NCBI GenBank assembly: GCA_026997055.1
Contig: JALWJU010000416.1
Span: 1-13,123 of the forward strand
Direction: 5' to 3'
DNA length: 13,123 bases
From: Paracoccaceae bacterium
Lineage (GTDB): Bacteria; Pseudomonadota; Alphaproteobacteria; Rhodobacterales; Rhodobacteraceae
Position numbers and translations under genes: made by a program. This document shows positions 1-13,123 of this stretch, one piece after another (positions within the stretch are counted from its first letter, which is position 1; the number at the start of each line of letters is the position of its first letter). The notes under the pieces were generated by a model. It had not been told where the DNA came from and made no database searches. It saw only the letters and a program-made list of their open reading frames with translations.

Positions 1-1
1 G

Positions 2-367
2 TCGCCGCCCGTGGGCCCCGCCCTCGGCCAGCGCGGGATCAACATCATGGAATTCTGCAAGGCGTTCAATGCCAGGACCCAGGACCTCGAGCCCGGGGCG
101 CCCTGTCCGACGGTGATCACCTATTATCAGGACAAGTCCTTCACCATGGACATCAAGACGCCGCCGGCGTCCTACTTCCTGAAGAAGGCCGCGGGCATCA
201 CCTCAGGCGCCAATACCCCCGCCCGCGAGGTGGTGGGCACGGTCACGGCCAAGCAGCTCAAGGAGATCGCCGAGGCCAAGATGAAGGATCTCAATGCCAA
301 TGACATTGAATCCGCCATGAAGATCATCGCGGGCTCCGCCCGCTCCATGGGCATCGAGGTGAAGTGA
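2..367 (+). CDS. rplK: 50S ribosomal protein L11 (5' end missing)
   Basis: L11 sits at the base of the 50S GTPase-associated stalk, binds 23S rRNA helices 43/44 and helps EF-G and release factors act. The window opens inside the gene: the frame reads SPPVGPALGQRGINIMEFCKAFNA from position 2. The GTG at 11 is an internal Val codon, not the start. About 121 residues remain of a family length near 141, so about 20 N-terminal residues lie upstream. The visible part has the end of the N-terminal domain with its proline-containing loop (PPVGPALGQ, the region thiostrepton contacts in this family). The C-terminal rRNA-binding domain follows (FTMDIKTPPASYFLKKAAG, then the closing helix ESAMKIIAGSARSMGIEV). 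The TGA stop is one base before rplA, so the two genes are almost certainly cotranscribed and translationally coupled. Identification is secure. Confidence 0.97.
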   Translation, partial: SPPVGPALGQRGINIMEFCKAFNARTQDLEPGAPCPTVITYYQDKSFTMDIKTPPASYFLKKAAGITSGANTPAREVVGTVTAKQLKEIAEAKMKDLNANDIESAMKIIAGSARSMGIEVK

Positions 368-368
368 C

Positions 369-1067
369 ATGGCAAAGCTTGGAAAACGCACCAGAGCCGC
401 CCGCGAGATCGTCAAGGGCAAGGACAATGTGAGCGTCGAGGAGGCGGTGAAGCTGGTCAAGGAGACCGCCACCGCCAAGTTCGACGAGACCGTGGAGATC
501 GCCATGGTGCTCGGCGTGGACCCGCGCCATGCGGACCAGATGGTGCGCGGCGTGGTCGGCCTGCCCAACGGCACCGGCAAGGAGGTGCGCGTGGCGGTCT
601 TCGCCCGTGGCGACAAGGCCGAGGAGGCCAGGGCGGCCGGGGCCGATATCGTCGGCGCCGAGGACCTGATGGAGCAGGTGCAGGGCGGCAAGATCGACTT
701 CGACCGCTGCATCGCCACGCCTGACATGATGCCGGTCGTCGGCCGGCTCGGCAAGGTGCTCGGTCCGCGCAACCTGATGCCCAACCCCAAGGTCGGCACC
801 GTGACCATGGACGTGGCCGATGCGGTCGCCAAGGCCAAGGGCGGCGAGGTGCAGTTCAAGGTCGAGAAGGCCGGCGTGGTCCATGCGGGCGTGGGCAAGG
901 CGAGCTTCGACGAGGCCAAGCTGGCCGAGAACGTGCGCGCCTTTGTCGATGCGGTCGCCAAGGCCAAGCCCTCGGGCGCCAAGGGCACCTACATGAAGAA
1001 GATCACGCTCAGCTCGACCATGGGTCCGGGCGTGAACGTGAGCGTCGAGAACGCCACCGGCAACTGA
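369..1067 (+). CDS. rplA: 50S ribosomal protein L1
   Basis: L1 forms the mobile L1 stalk at the E site of the 50S subunit and helps release deacylated tRNA. In many bacteria it also represses its own operon by binding the rplK leader, which lies outside this window. The product is 232 residues (E. coli L1 is 234) and is collinear with the family. It starts MAKLGKRTRAAREIV. The signature loop is near residues 131-141 as LGPRNLMPNPK, with Asn where E. coli has Gly; I recall this as common in alphaproteobacteria. The C-terminus (KKITLSSTMGPGVNV) closes the two-domain fold. The ATG lies one base after the rplK stop, so translation probably reinitiates from L11. A hairpin 25 bases after the TGA likely ends the rplKA unit at least partly. 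No irregularities seen. Confidence 0.98.
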   Translation: MAKLGKRTRAAREIVKGKDNVSVEEAVKLVKETATAKFDETVEIAMVLGVDPRHADQMVRGVVGLPNGTGKEVRVAVFARGDKAEEARAAGADIVGAEDLMEQVQGGKIDFDRCIATPDMMPVVGRLGKVLGPRNLMPNPKVGTVTMDVADAVAKAKGGEVQFKVEKAGVVHAGVGKASFDEAKLAENVRAFVDAVAKAKPSGAKGTYMKKITLSSTMGPGVNVSVENATGN

Positions 1068-1092
1068 TCCGGCGACATCTGGCATGAGAGCG

Positions 1093-1119
1093 AAAGGCGG
1101 GTCCGCACGGCCCGCCTTT
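1093..1119 (+). terminator. Hairpin terminator candidate after rplA
   Basis: A perfect 9-bp stem: AAAGGCGGG at 1093-1101 pairs with CCCGCCTTT at 1111-1119, around a 9-nt loop. The 3' arm ends in TTT followed by GTCCT, so the U-tract is short. It starts 26 bases after the rplA stop. It fits a partial rho-independent terminator separating rplKA from rplJL-rpoBC; in E. coli these blocks also have separate promoters. Whether it fully stops transcription cannot be judged from sequence. Confidence 0.65.
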
Positions 1120-1299
1120 GTCCTGCCGGGTTCGGATCGGGGCGGAGAGGCCCGGCCTGGCGCAGCGGCATTTTTCCCCTTTCCTTTCCGGCAAAAAAGC
1201 CATAAGAGAGCGCCTGCTCAGGTCGCCGCGTGCGCGTGGCGGCCTGTGTGATTCGTCCGAGACGGTGGGTGGCAGATAGGCCATAAAGCCTGCCTGAGA
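1120..1299 (+). other. Non-coding gap, probable location of the rplJ promoter
   Basis: No gene-like reading frame is visible here. The stretch includes a pyrimidine- and A-rich patch at 1171-1206 (TTTTTCCCCTTTCC, then GGC-AAAAAA-GCC, then CATAAG), the most AT-rich part of this GC-rich gap. A small dyad AGGC-CATAAA-GCCT lies around 1278-1291. A promoter for rplJL-rpoBC is expected between the rplA terminator and the L10 leader. No hexamer pair is convincing: TTCGTC (1252-1257) with GATAGG (1275-1280) at 17-bp spacing is the best I found, and it is weak. Treat the promoter position as unresolved. Confidence 0.35.
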
Positions 1300-1446
1300 C
1301 GGGAAATTGGCAAGAGTTTCAAAGGTTTGTGCCTTTGATTGCGATTGGCGAGGCCCCGTACGGACCCGATTGTCGGGCCTGGCTTTTCGGGCCTGCCCGG
1401 CAAAATGAGAGCCGGGGGCATCCGCCCCCATAACTGGAGTGGAACT
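1300..1446 (+). promoter_or_regulatory. Probable L10 leader (autoregulatory 5' UTR of rplJ)
   Basis: The 147 bases before rplJ hold several short hairpins in series: CAAAGG/CCTTTG (1320-1325 with 1332-1337), CCCGA/TCGGG (1365-1369 with 1373-1377), and a perfect 6-bp stem GGGGGC-ATCC-GCCCCC (1414-1429). The last ends 6 bases before the SD GGAG at 1436-1439. AGGCCC (1351-1356) can also pair with GGGCCT (1375-1380), an alternative to the CCCGA hairpin. In other bacteria the L10-L12 complex binds a structured leader here and represses rplJL translation. Position and hairpin density fit that element, but I did not confirm the conserved L10-binding kink-turn. The in-frame TTG at 1339 is not a credible start for rplJ. 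Confidence 0.6.
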
Positions 1447-1959
1447 GTGGATAGAGCCCAGAAAGAGAAAGTGGTCGAGGAACTCGGCCAGATCTTCGAA
1501 AGCTCTGGCGTCGTGGTGGTTGCCCATTACGCCGGTCTCACGGTTGCTGAAATGCAGGATCTGCGGGGTCGCATGCGCGAAGCCGGCGGGTCCGTCCGCG
1601 TTGCCAAGAACAGGCTCGCCAAGATCGCCCTGGAGGGCAAGCCGGTCGCCTCGATCGCCTCGCTGCTCACGGGCATGACGGTTCTCGGCTATTCCGAAGA
1701 CCCGGTCACCGCGGCCAAGGTCTTCGAGGCGTTTGCCAAGGATAACGACAAGCTCGTGATCCTCGGCGGCGCCATGGGCGAGGAGCCGCTGGACCCGGCC
1801 GGGGTGAAGGCGGTCGCCGCCATGCCGTCGCGCGAGGAGCTCATCGCTACCATCGCCGGCATGATCGGCGCACCGGCTTCCAATATCGCCGGGGCCATTG
1901 GCGCACCTGCAAGCAACATCGCGGGCATCCTCGAAACCATCGAGGAAAAGGCTGCCTGA
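1447..1959 (+). CDS. rplJ: 50S ribosomal protein L10
   Basis: L10 anchors the L7/L12 stalk: its N-terminal domain binds 23S rRNA next to L11 and its long C-terminal helix carries L7/L12 dimers. With L12 it also represses its own operon in well-studied bacteria. I chose the GTG at 1447 because it follows GGAG (1436-1439) at 7 bases and gives MDRAQKEKVVEELGQIF, the usual alphaproteobacterial start; an open extension back to TTG 1339 crosses the leader hairpins. The product is 170 residues. The globular domain occupies about 1-130 (VVVAHYAGLTVAEMQDLR, VRVAKNRLAKIAL). The stalk helix from about 131 contains the unit IGAPASNIAG twice (residues 140-149 and 151-160) before ILETIEEKAA. The helix is about 8 residues longer than in E. 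coli L10, suggesting room for three L12 dimers. The rplL ATG is 67 bases downstream. Confidence 0.97.
   Translation: MDRAQKEKVVEELGQIFESSGVVVVAHYAGLTVAEMQDLRGRMREAGGSVRVAKNRLAKIALEGKPVASIASLLTGMTVLGYSEDPVTAAKVFEAFAKDNDKLVILGGAMGEEPLDPAGVKAVAAMPSREELIATIAGMIGAPASNIAGAIGAPASNIAGILETIEEKAA
1864..1929 (+). repeat. Two 33-bp in-frame tandem units in the rplJ 3' end
   Basis: Units 1864-1896 and 1897-1929 encode IGAPASNIAGA and IGAPASNIAGI. The first ten residues are identical, yet I count eight base differences across those ten codons, all synonymous, including TCC versus AGC for Ser. The protein repeat is therefore an old, constrained feature of the L12-binding helix and not a fresh slippage event. 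Confidence 0.9.
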
Positions 1960-2026
1960 GCAATCAGAGACCGGCGTGGGGGCGCTCCTCGCGTTGGAAC
2001 ACACATGAAAGAACGGAAACGGTAAA

Positions 2027-2404
2027 ATGGCTGATCTGAAGAAACTTGCCGAAGAGATCGTGGGGCTGACCCTTCTCGAAGCCCAGGAACTGAAAACCAT
2101 CCTCAAGGACGAATACGGCATCGAGCCCGCCGCCGGCGGCGCCGTCGTCATGGCCGGTCCCGCCGATGGCGGCGCTGGCGGCGCGGCCGAGGAAAAGACC
2201 GAGTTCGACGTCATCCTGAAGTCGCCGGGCGCTTCCAAGATCAACGTGATCAAGGAAGTCCGCGCCCTGACCGGGCTGGGCCTGAAAGAGGCCAAGGACC
2301 TGGTGGAATCCGGCGGCAAGATCAAGGAAGGCGTCTCCAAGGAAGAGGCCGAAGAGGTCAAGGGCAAGCTGGAAGCTGCCGGCGCCGAGGTCGAGGTCGC
2401 CTGA
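2027..2404 (+). CDS. rplL: 50S ribosomal protein L7/L12
   Basis: L7/L12 is the multicopy, flexible stalk protein that recruits and stimulates translational GTPases (EF-Tu, EF-G, IF2, RF3). The product is 125 residues, normal for the family (E. coli 121). Residues 1-32 form the N-terminal dimerisation and L10-binding helices (MADLKKLAEEIVGLTLLEAQEL). Residues 33-56 are an Ala/Gly-rich hinge that includes AAGGAVV and GGAGGAA. Residues 57-125 are the factor-binding domain (EKTEFDVILKSPGASKINVIKEVR, then GLGLKEAKDLVE). The start ATG follows a purine-rich GGAAACGG at 2014-2022. It lies 67 bases after rplJ in the same transcript. Cells need several L12 per L10, so the hairpins after this gene probably help uncouple its output from rpoBC. 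Confidence 0.98.
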   Translation: MADLKKLAEEIVGLTLLEAQELKTILKDEYGIEPAAGGAVVMAGPADGGAGGAAEEKTEFDVILKSPGASKINVIKEVRALTGLGLKEAKDLVESGGKIKEGVSKEEAEEVKGKLEAAGAEVEVA

Positions 2405-2426
2405 GCGGCGCATCCTGGCGGGGCCG

Positions 2427-2447
2427 CGATTTTTCTGCGAAAGATCG
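2427..2447 (+). repeat. TGC-loop hairpin element, copy 1 (after rplL)
   Basis: Arms CGATTTTTC (2427-2435) and GAAAGATCG (2439-2447) surround the loop TGC. Eight of nine pairs are Watson-Crick and the ninth is a T.G, which would be G-U in RNA. The stem can extend through G2426-C2448 and, past a 3-nt bulge, GGCC (2422-2425) with GGCC (2452-2455). Related copies lie after rpoB and rpoC in the same orientation. I cannot assign it to a named family. Confidence 0.8.
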
Positions 2448-2470
2448 CTCTGGCCGCGCCCGTTGCACAT

Positions 2471-2500
2471 GGCTGGGCCCGGGGTTTCCCGGGTCCAGCC
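2471..2500 (+). terminator. Strong hairpin between rplL and rpoB, probable attenuator
   Basis: A 13-bp stem: GGCTGGGCCCGGG (2471-2483) pairs with CCCGGGTCCAGCC (2488-2500), with one G-U wobble and the loop GTTT. It starts 67 bases after the rplL stop. The tail GAGCCTTTCTTGG is only moderately T-rich, which suits partial termination. In E. coli the same gap carries an attenuator that lets only a minority of transcripts into rpoBC. The position and strength here imply the same role, though that is inference. A second imperfect stem follows directly (2509-2555). Confidence 0.7.
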
Positions 2501-2508
2501 GAGCCTTT

Positions 2509-2555
2509 CTTGGCAAGGGTCCCGGGCGGCGTGAGCGGGCGGGGCCTTTCCCAAG
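2509..2555 (+). promoter_or_regulatory. Second, imperfect stem in the rplL-rpoB gap (possible RNA-processing site)
   Basis: CTTGG (2509-2513) pairs with CCAAG (2551-2555). AAGG (2515-2518) pairs with CCTT (2545-2548) across a small internal loop. CCCG (2521-2524) pairs with CGGG (2536-2539), leaving an 11-nt loop. A long interrupted stem just after an attenuator recalls the E. coli RNase III site between rplL and rpoB. The fold was made by hand and the processing role is a guess from position. Confidence 0.4.
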
Positions 2556-2613
2556 GTGAGGTTCGCGGGATCGGGAGCAGGCCGGTGGGACGGTCTGCAC
2601 GAATGGATCCGGA

Positions 2614-2670
2614 TCACCTGTCTCTGACGAGGCGCCGGCCGTGGCCCCGACGGTGCGCCGCCTCAGGTGA
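2614..2670 (+). promoter_or_regulatory. rpoB leader fold masking a Shine-Dalgarno sequence
   Basis: TCACCTG at 2614-2620 is perfectly complementary to CAGGTGA at 2664-2670, which contains the SD-like AGGTGA three bases before the ATG at 2674. Inside it, GAGGCG (2629-2634) pairs with CGCCTC (2659-2664); the two stems share C2664. Together they would hide the ribosome-binding site at the end of the 287-base leader. This suggests translational control of rpoB, but no regulator can be named from the sequence. Confidence 0.5.
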
Positions 2671-2691
2671 GAAATGAAAGGCACGACACGC

Positions 2692-6843
<4,152 letters not shown>

Positions 6844-6846
6844 CCC

Positions 6847-6867
6847 CGAATTTTCTGCGAAAATTCG
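6847..6867 (+). repeat. TGC-loop hairpin element, copy 2 (after rpoB)
   Basis: Arms CGAATTTTC (6847-6855) and GAAAATTCG (6859-6867) form a perfect 9-bp stem around TGC. It starts three bases after the rpoB TAG and fills much of the 56-base gap before rpoC. Relative to copy 3, one base in each arm has changed together (T to A on the left, A to T on the right), so pairing is kept. It is followed by CGCTC, as in copy 1, and a run of eight C. Confidence 0.85.
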
Positions 6868-6899
6868 CTCCCCCCCCTGTCCCAGACGAGGAACCCGAG

Positions 6900-11177
<4,278 letters not shown>

Positions 11178-11198
11178 TCCGGGGCCGCCACCTGACAC

Positions 11199-11226
11199 CG
11201 AAAGCCCCGCCCCGGCGGGGCTTTCG
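11199..11226 (+). terminator. Rho-independent-type terminator after rpoC
   Basis: A 12-bp perfect stem: CGAAAGCCCCGC (11199-11210) pairs with GCGGGGCTTTCG (11215-11226) around the loop CCCG. The downstream sequence CATTTCC is weakly T-rich. The A-run 5' arm and T-run 3' arm look like a standard intrinsic terminator and mark the end of the rplJL-rpoBC unit. Confidence 0.85.
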
Positions 11227-11232
11227 CATTTC

Positions 11233-11253
11233 CGATTTTTCTGCGAAAAATCG
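11233..11253 (+). repeat. TGC-loop hairpin element, copy 3 (after rpoC terminator)
   Basis: Arms CGATTTTTC (11233-11241) and GAAAAATCG (11245-11253) form a perfect 9-bp stem around TGC. It begins 6 bases after the rpoC terminator, so if transcribed with rpoC it lies in the readthrough region, or it acts as DNA. Same orientation as the copies after rplL and rpoB. Confidence 0.85.
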
Positions 11254-11371
11254 TTTCCGCGCCCGGAGGCCCCGCAGGGGAGAGGTGGGGCGGAGCGGCC
11301 GGGAGGGCTTTTGCGGGAAGTTTCCGCTTCGGGGCCGCATCGCGGCAAGCATGAGCGCGGGCAGGATCGGG

Positions 11372-12385
11372 ATGGAGCGTGGGAGGATGGCGAAGAGGCG
11401 CATGTGGCCGGGCCGGGTGGCGGCCTGTCTTCTGGCACTCGTGTTTCCGGGCCTGCTTCTGGCCGGCGGGCAGGCGCCGGATTATTCCGATCCGCGTGCC
11501 TGGGCCGCCCTGCCGGACCGGCGCAATGCCTCGATGTCGGTGCCGGATCCGGCGCTGACAGACCGCCAGGGCGAAGCCGCCGCCGATGTCTTTTATATCT
11601 ATCCCACGATCTTTGCCGGCCTCTGGTCGCTCAACGCTTCCGTGGACGATCCCGGCTACCGGCGCGACGTGGCGACCTATCTGCTGACCTCGCAGGCCAG
11701 CAGCCTGAACAATGTCGGCCGCATCTACGCGCCCTATTACCGCCAGGCCAGCCTCTGGGCCTATCTGCGCTCGCAATCGGTGCAGCGGCGGGTCTTTGAC
11801 ACCGCCTATGCGGATGTGAGGGCGGCATTCCTCCATTATCTCGACCATTTCAACCGGGGCCGGCCGCTGATCGTCCTGTCCCACAGCCAGGGTACGCAGA
11901 TGGCGGTGCGACTGCTTGGAGAGCTCTACCGCGCGCGCCGGCTGGAGCGCATCCTGGTGGTGGCCTATCTGGTCGGCGAGCGGATCGGGGGGGCGCAGAT
12001 CCCGGGCCTCGCCCCCTGCCGGAGCGCGACGCAGACCGGGTGCTTCGTCACCTGGGCGACGGTGGCGCGGGGGGCGGAGCCTCAGCTGCTGACCGGCGAG
12101 GCCCGGGGCCGGCCGGTCTGCGTCAACCCGCTCAGCTGGCGCATGGACGAGGCCTTTGTGCCCGCGCGCCGGCATCTGGGCGGGGTGCCGGACAGTTTCG
12201 ACCGGATCGAGCCGGCCCTTGTGGGGGCGCGCTGCCGGGACGGCCTGCTGGAGATCGTGCCGGCGCCCCCGGGCTATGGTCACGAGGGGGGCGATTATCA
12301 CGAATCCGACATCAATCTTTTCTACATGGATATCCGACGCAATGCCGAAATGCGGTTGCGCAGCTTTGGCGGGGGCGGTGAATGA
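11372..12385 (+). CDS. Exported DUF3089 alpha/beta-hydrolase-like protein
   Basis: The sequence matches what I recall of the DUF3089 family (PF11288), putative serine hydrolases of unknown substrate. From the ATG at 11372 (AGGA at 11363-11366, 5-base spacer) it is 337 residues. ATGs at 11351, 11387 and 11402 are in frame and also possible. The N-terminus has basic residues (MAKRR) and a hydrophobic stretch (VAACLLALVFPGLLLAGG, about 16-33), a likely signal peptide with cleavage near AGG-QAP; there is no lipobox Cys. The family opening DYSDPRAWAALPDR follows, then VFYIYPTIF and VGRIYAPYYRQASL. The nucleophile elbow is SHSQG with Ser172, and H310 in DYHESDINLFY is the probable catalytic His. 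The acid residue is not clear. Several late cysteines may form disulfides. It likely acts in the periplasm; substrate unknown. It is separated from rpoC by a terminator. Confidence 0.85.
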   Translation: MERGRMAKRRMWPGRVAACLLALVFPGLLLAGGQAPDYSDPRAWAALPDRRNASMSVPDPALTDRQGEAAADVFYIYPTIFAGLWSLNASVDDPGYRRDVATYLLTSQASSLNNVGRIYAPYYRQASLWAYLRSQSVQRRVFDTAYADVRAAFLHYLDHFNRGRPLIVLSHSQGTQMAVRLLGELYRARRLERILVVAYLVGERIGGAQIPGLAPCRSATQTGCFVTWATVARGAEPQLLTGEARGRPVCVNPLSWRMDEAFVPARRHLGGVPDSFDRIEPALVGARCRDGLLEIVPAPPGYGHEGGDYHESDINLFYMDIRRNAEMRLRSFGGGGE

Positions 12386-12408
12386 GGCGCGCTGGTGCGG
12401 GAGATTTC

Positions 12409-12436
12409 ATGCCTCCGGCGGGGATATTTGGGGAAG
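12409..12436 (+). repeat. Short intergenic motif GCCTCCGGCGGGGATATTT
   Basis: The 114-base gap between the hydrolase and transporter genes contains TGCCTCCGGCGGGGATATTT (12410-12429) followed by GGGGAAG. I recall near-identical strings recurring between genes in Rhodobacteraceae genomes. Only one copy occurs in this window, so its repeat nature rests on memory. No terminator or clear promoter is visible in the rest of the gap. Confidence 0.5.
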
Positions 12437-12499
12437 TGTGAAGACGGGTGGCTGGTGCCCGGGGCTGCGGTCTGTTACTGCCGTGTCGGGAGAGCGCGA

Positions 12500-13123
12500 A
12501 TGGTCCTTTCTGACAACATGCGCGGCGCCGGGCTGATGATGGTGTCCATGGCCGCCTTTACCCTGAACGACACGGCGATGAAGACGCTTTCGGGCGAGGT
12601 GCCGCTTTTTCAGGCCATATTCCTGCGCGGGGTGCTCACCAGCATGTGGCTGGCGCTTCTGGGCCGGGTCACGGGCGGGCTGAAATTCCGCCTGCCGCGG
12701 CGCGACTGGGGGGCGATCGGGCTCAGGACCTTTTGCGAGGGGGCGGCGACATTCCTGTTTCTGACCGCGTTGTTTCACGCGCCGATCGCCGATGTCACCG
12801 CGATCCTGCAGAGTCTGCCGCTGACGGTGGCGCTGGGCGCGGCGCTGTTTCTGGGCGAGCCGCTGGGCTGGCGGCGGCTGGTGGCGATCCTGATCGGTCT
12901 TGTCGGCGTGCTGACCATCGTGCGCCCCGGTGCGGAAGGCTTCAGCGTCTGGTCGCTATATGCGCTGGCCGCCGTTGGCTTCGTCACCATCCGCGACCTG
13001 TCGGTGCGCCGCCTGTCGGCGGCCGTGCCGAGTCTGACCGTGGCGCTGGCCGGCGCGGTTTCGATCACGCTGGCGGCGGGGCTGGCTTCGCTCTGGCAGG
13101 GCTGGGTGACGCCGGGGGTGGGG
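12500..13123 (+). CDS. EamA/DMT-family membrane transporter (3' end missing)
   Basis: A member of the drug/metabolite transporter superfamily, inner-membrane carriers that usually have ten helices built from two EamA repeats. The ATG at 12500 follows GGGAGAG (12488-12494) at 5 bases and gives MVLSDNMRGAGLMMVSMAAF. All 208 codons to the window edge are open. The first EamA repeat spans about residues 9-142. Hydrophobic helices lie near 10-27, 36-54, 72-92, 96-118 and 124-141, with family-like features: an FTLNDTAMK first helix, FLRG in helix 2, a helix ending LGEPLGWRR, then GLVGVLTIVRPG. The second repeat begins around 150 (SLYALAAVGFVTIRDLSVRRL) and is cut off; roughly 90 residues should follow. 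The substrate cannot be told from sequence. It lies 114 bases after the hydrolase gene, same strand, with no evident functional link to it. Confidence 0.88.
   Translation, partial: MVLSDNMRGAGLMMVSMAAFTLNDTAMKTLSGEVPLFQAIFLRGVLTSMWLALLGRVTGGLKFRLPRRDWGAIGLRTFCEGAATFLFLTALFHAPIADVTAILQSLPLTVALGAALFLGEPLGWRRLVAILIGLVGVLTIVRPGAEGFSVWSLYALAAVGFVTIRDLSVRRLSAAVPSLTVALAGAVSITLAAGLASLWQGWVTPGVG

Noticed and set aside
1339..1446. In-frame extension of rplJ to a TTG at 1339
   Set aside because: It runs through the leader hairpins, has no family similarity, and the GTG at 1447 has a well-placed SD and the conserved MDRAQKEK start.
11285..11371. N-terminal extension of the DUF3089 gene to 11285
   Set aside because: The extra residues have no family similarity, and no SD is evident. 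A start at 11351-11402 leaves a normal signal peptide.

Overview
The window is a GC-rich (roughly two-thirds G+C by eye) stretch of alphaproteobacterial chromosome, most likely from the Rhodobacterales. The evidence is the L10 N-terminus (MDRAQKEK), the RpoB N-terminus (MAHSYLGQKRLRKYYGKIRE), the T in the RpoB rifampicin-region motif DQTNPLSE, and a GCCTCCGGCGGGGATATTT intergenic motif that I recall as common in Rhodobacteraceae. All genes read left to right.

Layout: positions 1-1067 hold the end of rplK (L11, cut by the window edge) and complete rplA (L1), one base apart. A hairpin at 1093-1119 and a 379-base gap separate them from rplJ (L10, GTG start) and rplL (L7/L12). The 3' half of this gap looks like the L10 autoregulatory leader. 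A 287-base gap between rplL and rpoB holds four folded elements: a small repeated hairpin, a strong 13-bp attenuator-like hairpin, a second imperfect stem, and a fold that masks a Shine-Dalgarno sequence just before rpoB. rpoB and rpoC follow, complete and apparently intact, and end at a GC-rich terminator. Downstream are two non-ribosomal genes: an exported DUF3089 alpha/beta-hydrolase-like protein, and the first 208 codons of an EamA/DMT-family membrane transporter that runs off the right edge.

How it works together: L11, L1, L10 and L7/L12 build the L1 arm and the factor-binding stalk of the 50S subunit. RpoB and RpoC form the catalytic core of RNA polymerase. The leader, the attenuator-like stem and the SD-masking fold are the likely points where stalk protein and polymerase output are set separately.

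Most of the window is conserved housekeeping DNA, and I see no new defence or metabolic system. The most unusual signal is a 21-nt hairpin (9-bp arms, TGC loop) found once after each of rplL, rpoB and rpoC. Its arms differ between copies, but the changes keep the pairing. Also notable is a perfect 10-residue tandem repeat in the L10 stalk helix whose two DNA copies have diverged only at synonymous positions.
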